Shown: piece by piece, positions 1-10,872 of the stretch
How the letters are laid out: each line of letters opens with the position of its first letter
How positions within the stretch are numbered: position 1 is the stretch's first letter
Assembly: GCA_946965045.2 (NCBI GenBank)
Contig: OX337241.1
Span: 1,426,001 to 1,490,000 of the forward strand
Source of the DNA: Epithemia pelagica
Lineage: Eukaryota > Bacillariophyta > Bacillariophyceae > Surirellales > Surirellaceae
Length of the DNA: 64,000 nt
Direction: 5' to 3'
The notes under the pieces: model-generated
Seen by the model: only the letters and a program-made list of their open reading frames with translations
What the model was told of the DNA's origin: nothing
Databases searched by the model: none
Position numbers and translations under genes: made by a program

Positions 1-1
1 C

Positions 2-3000
2 GATTTCTCGCGATTGCAGGATGAGCTCAATCGGCACTTTGTCAAACATGGGATGGACACGATTGTGTACTTACCTGACCCCAAGAACTCCACATCGATG
101 ATCAACATCATCACAGAGCATCCTCGTTTCACCAACGAGCGCGTCCAGGACCTGATGGCAGTGCAGATCCAAAATTACGATAAGTACGATCAGAACAACA
201 ACGCAGCGGCTCAGGACTACTTACTCGATTCTCTCGAGAAAACCTTTTGTCGCAAAGTAGAGGACCAATCCCGCTCTGCGAACTCGTTTCCCGTCCTCTT
301 TATGGTAATCGTCCGCATCATTACGGACGACTCCATCGAACATTGGGAGCTGGTAAAGGGTGAGATGCGCAGTCTGGTACCACAACAGTACTCAGGACAC
401 GACATTACCGCACTTACCACTGATTTCGCGAACAAGGCACGTCCTCTTTCGGCTGCTGGTCTTTATGACCACACCATCACCGCGAATCTCCTCAAGAACA
501 TCCTCACCGCTGAATGGCCGGAAACTCCAAAATTTGACCTCTTGATTCTCAACAAGAAAGTCAAAGACGCCGTAGAACACATCCGTTTTCTCGATCGTTC
601 CGTCGCTGACTCCTACATGAGCACCAACAAGCTCCTGTACACGCACGTCTCCGAGATCGCCAACAACCGGTACCTTGTTAGTGTCAAGCAAGGCGAATGG
701 AGTGCCAAAAGCTCCCACAAGGACAGCAAGGCCTTACCTGTTTCTTATGGCGGGAACCTGACAGTGACAAACAATCGCCGTGGCAAGACCCGTATCGGCT
801 ACCAAGCCAATGCCCTCTTCCCTCAGATGCAAACGTATGGTAAGAGCAAGAACAGTTTTCGTGAGAAGGGGAAGAGCAAGAGCAACAACAAGTTCGAAGG
901 CAAAACGGACAAGCCTTCTTCCACACCCAAAAACGACTCTACTCACCAATGGAAACGTGTTCCCCCTGCAGACGGCCAGCCGGATGAACGTACCAAAGAC
1001 GGCCAAACATATTTCTGGTGCGGCACTTGCAAGATCTGGAACACCACGCATCGTACTAGCGAGCATATTGTCGGATTCAAATCCATGGCCAAGAACAACA
1101 AGAACCAACAGAAACATAAAGCATCCGCTCATGTTCTTGAGTTTGACGCAACGGCCTGGAAAGCAGAACTCGACCTCCATTCTCGCTACTGGGACAGGGA
1201 CATTGTCAGAGAAATGGACAAGGAAGAATATGAGTTCTGTGAAGACAACTCAGAGGACGACGATTACGACCACTGTGACGACTCACCTGATGAGGAATAC
1301 GAACTTTGTGCCTTCATGGCCTCCTTTGAAGAAGACAAAGAAAGCAAAGAAGAAAGGTATGAAGAAACCAAGTCCAATGAAGATTCAAGCTCGCTCTTCT
1401 CCAACACCACTCACCAAGCTGTTACACCGGATCGTGTCACTTCAGCCAACATTAAAGAAAAACAGTTCAGTGAGAGTGATATGGAAGACTCATCAGGGAC
1501 CAGTACCATTGGAACGTTTGAGCCTACCTTTCCAGTCGTCGAGCCATCCAAGAACAACGGACCAACATACTTCGATCAATGGAATGACATGGACCTCACG
1601 ATGACAAACAACCATGATGACGATCCGCTCGATCCATTGAATGACGCTGCAACCCAACGATTTCTCGAGGACATGTACGACAAAGAAATCACAGCAGCAG
1701 CAGCAATCAATGAGAACTACGACGAAATGGAAAGTGAAGAGACAGATCTCACTTACAAAACTCCTGAAACAAGCACGGACACATCGACCGATGCAATCAA
1801 GCATCTCCAAGCTGGACAATTGGCGAGTCTGGAAAAGAAACTACCAGCCATCTCTCCAATCCATCAGGCACGACCTCTGCCACCACGGCCAAATGCTCCC
1901 TTGCCCTTTTCTCCGAACGATCCGACTCCGCCACCTCCTCCTCCAAGACGACGGCTGAGCATCCCTGCATCGACAAAATATGCAATGCAGCATATCATTC
2001 TCGAAGCAGAGCAAGCAAAAAGAGATGGGATGAGGTACGAGAGAGCAGCCAAAACCGTGTTCGCAAACGCTTGGCGAGAGCCGAGACTTACCGTGGCTGA
2101 GGCATACCAACGTGTCAAAGAAGAGGAATGGGCAATGGGATACTTCGTCGATGGAATGCCCATTCCGAATCACCCTCGACCAGCATCTTGCTTTCCTGGA
2201 ATGTCGCCCATTCCACCAGACCCGATGGTTCCTTGTTTTCAACCGATGGACACCTCCAGCTCTGGATCAGCGATGCAGTTCACTCCTGCAACAAAACTTA
2301 CAACATTCCGTGAGAACAAGAGCACGATGACAGATGACTCAACAAGCAACTCATCCTCCTCTTTCGTTCCAACCAGCACGCTAGGCGAACGATATGTTCC
2401 CTCGGAACCCGAAAACAAGACGGATGATGATGACGACTCGAACAAGACAGTGGCAGTCACCAAGTATTTTGCCCATCTCGCTTGTGTCGATTTCGACGAT
2501 GATGAAGATGAGGCTTCACAACCTGCCACTTCTCAACAAAATGAAGGAGACACTGACCCCCAAGACACTTCGGACGGATCCAACTGTACTGTGGACGAGA
2601 CAGTAGGAGGCTCAATGGTAGGAAAATGCGTAGAAGTCTACTATGCACCTTTCACCTTTGGACACGTGCGTACCCCACGACGACCGGCGCGCACGCCAGT
2701 CGAGGAGCTTTCAGACGAAACTTTCTCTCTTCAGCATCTTTTCTTGGTCGCCCTTCTACATTTTGTTGTCTTGTTACCGATCATCCTCTGGCTGATCCCA
2801 GCTGCAACCACTACCGAGGAATCTAAGGACGCCATTACAAATGGGCTAGGACACCTGTACAGTGCCGCGGTACATCTCTACTATGGTGTCTATGAAGCTT
2901 ACTGCGGATTCAAGGAAATTTCTGTTTCCTTCTTGCTGCATCCTGGCTGCATGCCTGGTATCGTTACATGGATTTCTTGTTGGGTGGCCATCTTTCTCAG

Positions 3001-3202
3001 TTTCAGCCTCTCATCCAGTCCCAAATCCAAGAACTCTAACAAAGCCAAGGGACCAAATCGCCCCAATAACACCCAAAGGACCGCCATCTCGGTCAATGCC
3101 TTTCGTGCCCAGCTAAACAACCGCCGAACCCACTTTGCCACCAACCACAACTCCCCTACAAGGTCCTTCTTCTTCTCCTTGTTCTCCACACCGATTCGGT
3201 AG
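2..3202 (+). pseudogene. Ty1/copia-type Gag fragment with C-terminal membrane segments
   Basis: The frame is open to the window edge, so the true start lies upstream; the first in-frame ATG (Met14, inside VKHGMD) is not a convincing start. The N-terminal 250 residues have the helical, charged character of diatom copia Gag proteins. Near residue 335 there is a CX2CX6HX4H zinc-binding motif in the context YFWCGTCKIW. A long acidic, low-complexity stretch follows. Near residues 900-1000 there are two hydrophobic segments that look membrane-spanning (FLVALLHFVVLLPIILWLI and TWISCWVAIFLSF), which is unusual for a Gag. No protease, integrase or RT motif is present. The TAG stop at 3200-3202 is the first three bases of the LTR repeat that follows, so the ORF is cut off by that insertion and its real end is unknown. 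It may belong with the pol at 7661-10101, but the protease and integrase core between them are missing. Confidence 0.6.
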
Positions 3203-3390
3203 TCAATATCCGAGCGGTCGCCGATAGCGCGTGCATTGCGAGCATGCCTTGGCCAAAATTATAGGTCCGCGAGCATGCCGTCATTCTTTTCTCACTTTTA
3301 CACAAATGTCATCGGATGCCATAAAATACTAGCATCAGTCGATGTGTTGTAGATTCCACCACCACCTAGTTAAAGGTGAGAATCCTAACA
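3200..3390 (-). repeat. 3' LTR (in minus-strand sense) of the nested copia element
   Basis: 191-bp direct repeat matching 7470-7660. Its first three plus-strand bases supply the TAG that ends the preceding Gag frame. A purine-rich stretch lies immediately inside it at 3391-3400. Confidence 0.85.
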
Positions 3391-3628
3391 CTCCCCACAA
3401 TTCGTCGAGTGAGGATTGTTATTTTCCTTGTCATGCTTCTGAACGTTTCCTCCCCAGAAGAATATGATCTTGAACGTGGTCCATACTTTCGAGAATTTCC
3501 AATGCTTACTGACAATGTATCCTGGATGCTCTCATAGGGATATCTCAGGCAATAAGTAATCAGTTCATCATTCTTCAGTTGGTAGGACTTGTCGGTGCCC
3601 TTTGAGCTATGCTCCCCAGGTGCCTTCT

Positions 3629-4927
3629 TCATCCAAACATTCGAATCTTGTTCTTGTGATACTCTTCTGAAGATGCATTTATCATTTTCCCTCTGCTGAG
3701 CTGAGTTTGACGATAATCCTTGAATGTCTTGAGAGATTGAGTCCGAGAAACCTGAGAGGGCTCAACTTCAGTAGTGTCGTGCCACTTTCCTTTACCATAT
3801 TGCTTGTCTAACAAAACAACTACTTCTTCATATTTCTGTGGAACTTCTTGATAACCAAACTTGTACTTGATGGAATGACAGACATGCTTGATTCGTGACT
3901 GCTGTTTGGCAGCTTGAACAAGGTATTTACTGGTCTTGACAAAACACTTGAGATGTTTCCATCCAAGTTCACTCAATAGATCATGTTTCTTGGCATATGC
4001 ATCGTTTACCATTAGTGACGGAGGCTCATAGATCATCTCCCCAGTCTCCCAATCAACAAGTATACGACAGTGACTTCTTTTGTAGTCAGGATTGTTGCTA
4101 ATACTTGACGGTTCTTGATCTGCAACAACGTCTCTGAACTGGAAAACGTCATCTTCAGTTGCCTGTGCTTGGTTGTCCTGTTTGATGTATTCCATATGTT
4201 GACGGTATGAAATTATCTTGTCAATGTCGGAAATGGATTTGCAGAAAGTGTACTTGATATAGTCTTCTTGCTTGAGAGCATCTTGTTCTAAATCAACGAT
4301 GCATCTGATAAGACATGGTTGTGGTTGCTCCCCATTATATGGTTGCCGTTGCTCCCCATTTTCCTCTGGATCATAAACAAGGAAAGGTTGTCCAATAGTG
4401 TTATCACATTTGATCATAGGCATTTGCGTGGATGGATCTTCACCTTTGCTACAAATGAAAATGGGTTTATTTGGAAGCGACTCCTCCCCTGAAGAGGTAT
4501 CCACACAAAGGTTGCTGGGTGGCGTGGGTGCATCATGAAGAATGGCAGAGTAACAAAGGGTTTGAGTGTCCAGAGACAAAGTATCACCAACAGGAGGGGC
4601 AAAAACAAGCCAGTAGCCAAGTGTCGTGACAAAAGAGGGAGGGTAGGGACGGTAGGGACGGTGGGAGAGGGCATATGATTCGGTAAAGTAGGGGGCCTTG
4701 TCCCAGATAAGGAAGAAAAGTGGGTGGGTAATGCCGGGTGGGCGACCATTGAGGATCTCAAGAGGGATATGGCCCGAAACGGTCACGACGTATGTTGTCC
4801 TCTTAACGGTCTGATAACGGTTCTCAGCCATGTTCTGATCTTGGAGGTATGGTTTGGAACAGTATTCTCCAAGCAGGGGTGTGAAGAAGGAAGGCGTATC
4901 AGGTCCATGATCGTAAGGTAAATCCAA
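3629..4927 (-). pseudogene. copia pol remnant: integrase C-terminus to RT leader
   Basis: The first part (GHIPLEILNGRPPGITH) resembles the integrase C-terminal region of diatom/oomycete copia elements. The later part matches the conserved leader before their RT: ILVDWETGEMIYEPP, then a stretch ending YKFGYQEVPQKYEE, then GKGKWHDTTEVE and TFKDYRQT. The frame stops at about the point where the RT catalytic fingers should start; the next minus-strand ORF (3366-3632) has no RT motif. The frame overlaps the Gag ORF by about 145 bp in another register, so protease and integrase core were removed by a deletion that also changed the frame. Family assignment is from pattern recognition only. Confidence 0.65.
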
Positions 4928-6420
4928 GAGAAGGTTGAGGTTACAGACAACACGATTGGTATACTTCCCAAAAGCATCATGCGGTTTGTTGCCATCATTT
5001 CAACAGTCCTTGAAGAAGGTGCCGTATCTTGCATGGGATCAAGATACCAATGATTATAGCCAGTCAATTGATTGTCACCGGAGAAAGTAGACATGCGAGA
5101 GAGCAGATTTCGAGATATCTCAACTTTCTGTTTACAGTTGTTGTTCTCGAGACAATCATTAGGGATGGATGTTGCCTTGATATCTGACACCAAATTAGCA
5201 AGATCAGATGTTGGATGATTGACATCAATATTGGTCACAACTTGTGGAACCAACCGGGTAATCAGATCAAAGAAATTATCTTGATGGTCTTGGGAATCAT
5301 CTTGAATCATGTCGTCAATCCATGCACGACCAGGGTCGGGATCAGGTTCCGGATCAATGTCAAGAGTATGCGTCTGTTCCATGCATGCAGTTGTTGATGA
5401 CGGATTCTGGGTAGACTTGTTGTACGCAATGATTACTTGACGACTATTGTCGTTGAGTTTACTCCACAGATCTCTTGGAAGACTGATCTTTGGACGAAGC
5501 GAAGATGATTTCTTGGTCTTCACGTTAGTTCTCTTAATCATGCAGTGTTTTTCTTTGGGTGATAGATCTTTGATATCAAAATCTTGATCATATTGAAAGT
5601 CGCATTGCTTGGTATGCTCAAGTCGGTTAGACTTTGGTGATCGAGTTGCTCGGTCATGATCATATGCGGCATCAAGGAGTAGACGGAAATATGATTCGTA
5701 ACAAAGTGTCTTTGCACCAGACGAGATGTTGACTTGTCGTAAATCAGGTACCTTTTCAACGGCTTTCATCAGGTAGGTCATCCTAGTGGAGTGGCCAGGA
5801 ATGTGATCAAACATTGATCCCAGATTGTCGAGAAGATGGAACTGGTGTTGAAAGTGTAGAAGAAACTGATAGGTTGTGCCATGCCATGAATCATCGAGAC
5901 GAAGATTGGAGATGTAGTTGTTAAGATGCAGCACCTCTCTTTTTGCTAAACGAAATGACGAAATGCAACCTTGGTTCAGACAAGGCTTGGTGAAGTCTGC
6001 ATTGATTCTCCAATGATCATAATTGGCCTTGGTGAGGTTCAACCAGGTAGAGCGAGGTAAATCAGACTGCTGCAGGGTTGAGGTTTGTTCTCGTGACCAA
6101 TATGCTAGGATCTTCAGTTGATGCCTTGTATATGTCTTCAGGTCCATCGTCTTGTTCCCATACTTGTATTGTCCAAGGTCCTTGATATTCTTTTCTGGAT
6201 TGACTGCAAGATAGTCGATGACATTCAGAATGTGTTCGAAACCACTACGTTTTATCCATTGATGAAGGCCTTGAGCTCGTTCTTCATCACATTCAAATAG
6301 ATTTTGGGTGATATGATTGAACACTTGTGTATCTGATATGTCAGGCGGTACTGAGTCGTCAGAAGGAAGAAAAGGTGTCTTGGGGTGTGTTGGATCCATG
6401 GTAGTATATGGTTGGTTCAT
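4783..6420 (-). CDS. Gag of the minus-strand copia element
   Basis: ORF of 545 residues starting at ATG (MNQPYTTMDP). It is helical and charged, with repeated W/L/H positions such as LHLNNYISNLRLDDSWHG and FDHIPGHSTRM, like Gag proteins of diatom copia elements. No clear zinc knuckle was seen. The last 50 or so residues lie past the internal deletion and read in a register that is not natural for pol. It would form particles that package element RNA; in this copy no protease or RT remains to use it. Confidence 0.6.
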   Translation of the reverse strand: MNQPYTTMDPTHPKTPFLPSDDSVPPDISDTQVFNHITQNLFECDEERAQGLHQWIKRSGFEHILNVIDYLAVNPEKNIKDLGQYKYGNKTMDLKTYTRHQLKILAYWSREQTSTLQQSDLPRSTWLNLTKANYDHWRINADFTKPCLNQGCISSFRLAKREVLHLNNYISNLRLDDSWHGTTYQFLLHFQHQFHLLDNLGSMFDHIPGHSTRMTYLMKAVEKVPDLRQVNISSGAKTLCYESYFRLLLDAAYDHDRATRSPKSNRLEHTKQCDFQYDQDFDIKDLSPKEKHCMIKRTNVKTKKSSSLRPKISLPRDLWSKLNDNSRQVIIAYNKSTQNPSSTTACMEQTHTLDIDPEPDPDPGRAWIDDMIQDDSQDHQDNFFDLITRLVPQVVTNIDVNHPTSDLANLVSDIKATSIPNDCLENNNCKQKVEISRNLLSRMSTFSGDNQLTGYNHWYLDPMQDTAPSSRTVEMMATNRMMLLGSIPIVLSVTSTFSWIYLTIMDLIRLPSSHPCLENTVPNHTSKIRTWLRTVIRPLRGQHTS

Positions 6421-7469
6421 TGTTTATTTAATGTGTGGTGTGATCTGAACCCGGATGTACCACGTGTGTGCCACGTATGTGAGTACCCGGATGTGTGTTG
6501 TGCTTGGAACCCGGATGTGCGGAACTCGGTTTTGTCTCTGGTTTGTTGTGGAAACTACTTAAAGTTACTTATCCTTGGTCACTTCTGGACTCGTTGCGGT
6601 GATCGAGTTGAACCGGGGAGTCAGGAATAGTGGTAGCTTCCTCGTCTTGCTCGTAGTCCTCAACAAAGTACTGGTCAGGTGAGTATTGGGAAGGTAGTTG
6701 CACGGAGTCCTGGTCCAGCTTGAGGTTCTGGAATAGGAGAGGGTTGGTGACCCTAGCCTCAGCCAGGCTGGCCCTGTTGTTGGGTTGGGTAGTTTTGTCC
6801 TCCAACTCTTGTTTGTTGGGGTAGCTCAATCTGTAATGGGTGTAGATGGGTAAGTAAGGTATCCAATGCAACTGCAGGGCAATGAGCGATGAGACTGTTA
6901 ATCTAGCAGAACTCTCATTGAGAATTCAGAAGGGTAATAGGTAGTTGGGTAAAAGGCTCGCTGAGCCGACAATCGAATCACCAACCGATACAACAATCCT
7001 CCACGGGTCAGAGAAGAGTTGCAAGTCGAAGTCCGCCGTGGGTGGGGGCAGTTGGTCCACTGATAAGAGGTAAGTCTTAAGATGAGTGTTAAAATGGTGA
7101 TATTAATGATTGTGAGATGATTACTAACTAAGGTGTTTGATGAAGGTCGAGGTCCTGGCTCTTGTATACGGCCATGGATCTGGTGTGACAGGTCCTCAAA
7201 TGGTTGGAGTAGACCTGCATTGTTGTATTGAAAGTATATGCAGTTGTATATCATATACCAATGCCAACAGCTCTTGCTTTGTTGTGATATAGGTAGTTTT
7301 CTTGGCGCGTTGTTGATTGCATTCTTGGAATTGTGGGAATGGAAATATGGTCTCGCGTGATGGTGATTCGTGCTTTGATTACTTAGGTCGTTGAGGTAAG
7401 TCGTGGAGGTGCTCACTCGGCTCGTGATTGCGCGCGCTTGAGAATATTGGGCGCGCACGTGATGGGCCA
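6421..7469 (-). other. 5' leader of the minus-strand copia element
   Basis: About 1 kb between the Gag start and the upstream LTR. It contains the likely primer-binding site next to the LTR and three scattered copies of acccggatgt at about 6450-6520. Small ORFs at 6569-6871 and 6898-7575 have no recognisable family and I do not call them. Confidence 0.5.
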
Positions 7470-7660
7470 TAGTCAATATCCGAGCGGTCGCCGATAGCGC
7501 GTGCATTGCGAGCATGCCTTGGCCAAAATTATAGGTCCGCGAGCATGCCGTCATTCTTTTCTCACTTTTACACAAATGTCATCGGATGCCATAAAATACT
7601 AGCATCAGTCGATGTATTGTAGATTCCACCACCACCTAGTTAAAGGTGAGAATCCTAACA
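7470..7660 (-). repeat. 5' LTR (in minus-strand sense) of the nested copia element
   Basis: 191-bp direct repeat matching 3200-3390 with one visible difference. Immediately inside it, on the minus strand, is TGGCCCATCACG, the candidate primer-binding site. Confidence 0.85.
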
Positions 7661-10101
7661 GGTCTACACGTTGCCAACTCATGGGGTTAAGTAACCGCCA
7701 TGCTAGTTCGGTCCCTCTGGTACTTAACCCTGACACCGGCTACATAACACCACAATTCCATGTAGTTTTTGACGATTGGTTCAGTACAATTGCTATGACT
7801 TATGAACAATTGCCCGACTTCTTCACTGACATGTGGTATAAACTGTTCGGAGAATCCTCCTATCAATATATAGATCTCGACAACGACGATGCTCCAAATA
7901 TTGAAGCACCTACTACTACAGATGAGGCCGCACAACAGTCCTATACACAAAGAGAATCCGATGTCGCACATGCAATTGGGACTCATCGTCCTTTTGCCGT
8001 GCTTCCATCGCCTTCCCAACCCAGTTCCACTCCTGGCACGTTTCCTTTAACTAATCCCCGTGCTACTCCCATTGGCGCACCAGCACCCAGTTCGACACCA
8101 AGCAACAGACCCGTATCGATTTCAGCTCCCAATGAGGAACCGGTGTATCAACCATCCCCTAAGCGGATGTCCTTTTCCAATACACCCCTTCCTCAGAGGG
8201 AGAAAACTGACCAGGTCGCTGAAACCTCGCCTTCGACAACCCCTCTTTTGCCTTCTCCTTCTCCCAACACTACTCCTTCCCCTGGCCCATCTCCTCAGAG
8301 GGAGATTCGGCCTCAGAGGGAGTCCCGTCCTCGCATATCCACTCAACCCACTTCCGGTTCCACTTCCCCTCTCGCACCAACCATCACCACTCGTCGCTCC
8401 GGTCGGACTGTTAAACGGCCCACTCGTCTTGTAGAAGAAATAAATGTGGCTACCGTTCATCCTACTGCTCCTCCATCTGTAGATCATAGCGACCTCCTGA
8501 CCGTCATGAAAGCATCTCTCTCTGATCCAGATACGCTTTCTTATGACGAAGCCATGCGAGATGCTGACATTGAAAAATGGAAAGTTGCAGCACACAAAGA
8601 AATTATGGAACTCGAAGGTAAAGGAACATGGGAAGAGGTCCCAAAATCTCAGGCAAAAACGCGGATTCTACCAGGAACTTGGGTATTTAAACGAAAGAGA
8701 ACTCCCGATGGTGAGATCCTCAAACACAAAGCCAGATATTGTGTGTGAGGAGACTTACAGGAAACGGAACAAGAAAACTACAGCCCAGTTGTTCACTGGA
8801 GCTCAATCCGTATTGTCCTCACTATCAGCTTAATCCTAGGATGGGAGCTTGCCTGCATTGATTTTAACAATGCATTTGTACAAGCTACGTTGGATGAACC
8901 TGTATGGATTCATTTACCTAGAGGATTTAGGTCTGGTAAACCTGGAGAGACCTGCCTGCGACTCATCAAGAGTCTATATGGCCTGTCTTCAGCTCCAAGG
9001 TTATGGTATACCCACCTACTAGAGGCTTTAAAGGAAGACGGATTCACCCTTAGTGCTCATGACGAGTGTTTGCTTTACAAAGACAACATCATCATTTTTC
9101 TGTGGGTAGACGACTGTGGTGTCTGTGCTCCTAAAATGGAACTAATAGACGATCTAATCAAACGACTACAAGAAAAAGGGTTATCTCTCAAGAAAGAAGG
9201 AAATCTAACTGACTACCTCGGAATAAACTTTATCCGTCATGAGAATAAATCTATTACCATGACCCAGAAAGGACTTATTGCGAAGATTATTAAAACTACA
9301 GGACTAGGAGATTGCAACCCTAATTGGACTCCTGCAACCCAGCTGGGATTAGGCAGCGACCCAGACGGTGAACCTATGAAGGAAAGCTGGGAATATCGCT
9401 CCGTAGTAGGAATGCTCCTATACCTGGCTACCAACACTAGACCTGACATAGCTTTCGCTGTTAGTCAGGTAGCTAGATTCAGTTCAGCACCAAAGAAATC
9501 ACACGCTACCGCCATCAAGACAATTGTGCGCTACTTAGTTCGCACAAGAGACAAAGGGACTATCTTCACCCCTACTACAGATTTCAAACTAGATTGCTAT
9601 GTAGATGCTGATTTTGCCGGTTTGCATGGACGCGAACCCCAAGACAATCCCGTTAGTGCTAAGTCTCGTACTGACTATATACTAACATTTTGTGGATGCC
9701 CACTAATATGGCGTTCGCAACTCCAATCATCGGTAGCTCTTAGTACACTCCAGGCTGAGTACCATGCCCTCTCACAAGCCATGCGTAGTGTGATAGCTAC
9801 TCGCCGAGTGATTGAAGAACTTTTAGGCAATCTCAAGCTGCCGTTCCCGAAGCCCACTATTTTCTCTGAAGTCTTTGAGGACAATAGTGGAGCCTTTTAC
9901 CTTGCAACGAAGCAGCGCCTAACTCCAAGGACCAAGCATTTTAACACCTACCTTCACTTCTTTTGGGAGCATGTAGGTGACCACCCCGGAGGCGTGAAAG
10001 TTAGCATGGTCAGCACAGCTGACCAAAAGGCTGATTACTTTACTAAATGCCAGAATCGAGAACTTTTTGAGCGCTGCCGTAAACTCAATCAAGGATGGTA
10101 A
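7661..10101 (+). pseudogene. Ty1/copia pol (integrase tail, RT, RNase H) with one nonsense codon
   Basis: Begins mid-protein at the LTR edge with the copia integrase C-terminal signature (HASSVPLVLN, then TPQFHVVFDDWFSTI). A Pro/Ser-rich linker follows, then RT: GTWVFKRKRTPDGEILKHKA, ACIDFNNAFVQATLDEP, SLYGLSSAPRLW, and WVDD in place of the usual YVDD. RNase H follows with VDADFAG and STLQAEYHALSQA, and the ORF ends in QNRELFERCRKLNQGW. A single TGA at 8746-8748 sits inside the RT CVRGD motif; a CGA to TGA transition at a CpG explains it, and the frame is unchanged on both sides. Protease, integrase core and Gag are missing on the left. Confidence 0.85.
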
Positions 10102-10872
10102 ACCATCATACCTTCCATGTCGCAATTCTAGCCCAATCACTCCATGAGAGGGAGAGTTACAACATAGCACATCTAGCACCATTAGATCTAGGTGTGACAT
10201 AGCATGACATAGCTACGACATAGAGGAAAGCAGCTGTCCTGAAGTAAGACAGACGCTCGTGTTGCAGTTGAACGGACGAACAACAGATGGATTTAGCCGA
10301 ATAGTAACTTCACCCAGCAGTCCAGGAAGATTCATGTACTAATTATTCATATACATGCACAATGCAAGTCGCGAGCCTACACATCCGTTCATACGAACGC
10401 AAGTTGGACGATACCTCTAGTTGTAATATCTTCTCTCTCAAATTGAGAATTACACAAAGATAACGATCGACCTTCAGATGATGTAGCAGGCCTGTTCCAA
10501 AGGTAAGTACCTTCTAGAAAGAACATTCATAAGGCCCAAACAATCAGGAGAGGTGAATACTCTCATCTAATCATGAAGAACAAAAAGAACAAGGAAGAAC
10601 TATTCTCCAAGAGAGAAATGGAGCGGCTAAGTTCTCCTTGAGATTGGAGATCGATCAGACCTGAAAATCACTTTCATGTAGATTAATCTCACTCTTTTCT
10701 AAAACACAAAAGTTACAAGCAACTGTTGTCTACAAAAGGAGTCAACCTATATCATAGACCGAAGGTGAGGGCCCCATCGTCGATCCAACGTGATAGGTTG
10801 ACTAACATTGCTACCCAACTGAACTAACCCCGATTATCAAGTCGTTATCACACCTAGCTAGCAGATATCCTA
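10102..10872 (+). other. non-coding: likely 3' end of one copia element and 5' end of the next
   Basis: A purine run (gagagggagag, 10146-10156) after the pol stop is a plausible polypurine tract, so the 3' LTR would start near 10157; its end was not fixed because no second copy is present. At 10740-10801 there is an inverted repeat (gtcaacctat against ataggttgac) that could form a hairpin. No gene is seen. Confidence 0.4.

Larger units (their letters stand above)
3200..7660 (-). mobile_element. minus-strand LTR retrotransposon, internally deleted copia element
   Basis: Two direct repeats of 191 bp bound a 4461-bp element; they differ at one visible position (ttgtag context, g versus a). On the minus strand the LTR starts TGTTAGGATT and ends ATTGACTA. 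Right after the upstream LTR comes TGGCCCATCACG, a plausible primer-binding site because it starts TGG. Just before the downstream LTR is GTGGGGAG, a short polypurine tract. Inside are a Gag ORF (6420-4783) and a shifted frame with an integrase tail and RT leader (4927-3629). Protease, integrase core, RT catalytic core and RNase H are absent, so the copy is non-autonomous. LTR similarity argues for a young insertion, yet the flanks (ttcgg and ggtct) show no target duplication. Confidence 0.8.

Noticed and set aside
780-1604. 274-codon plus-strand ORF inside Gag
   Set aside because: Alternative frame of the Gag ORF without domain evidence.
6898-7575. 225-codon minus-strand ORF
   Set aside because: It runs from inside the LTR into the leader, has no family signature and is best explained as chance.
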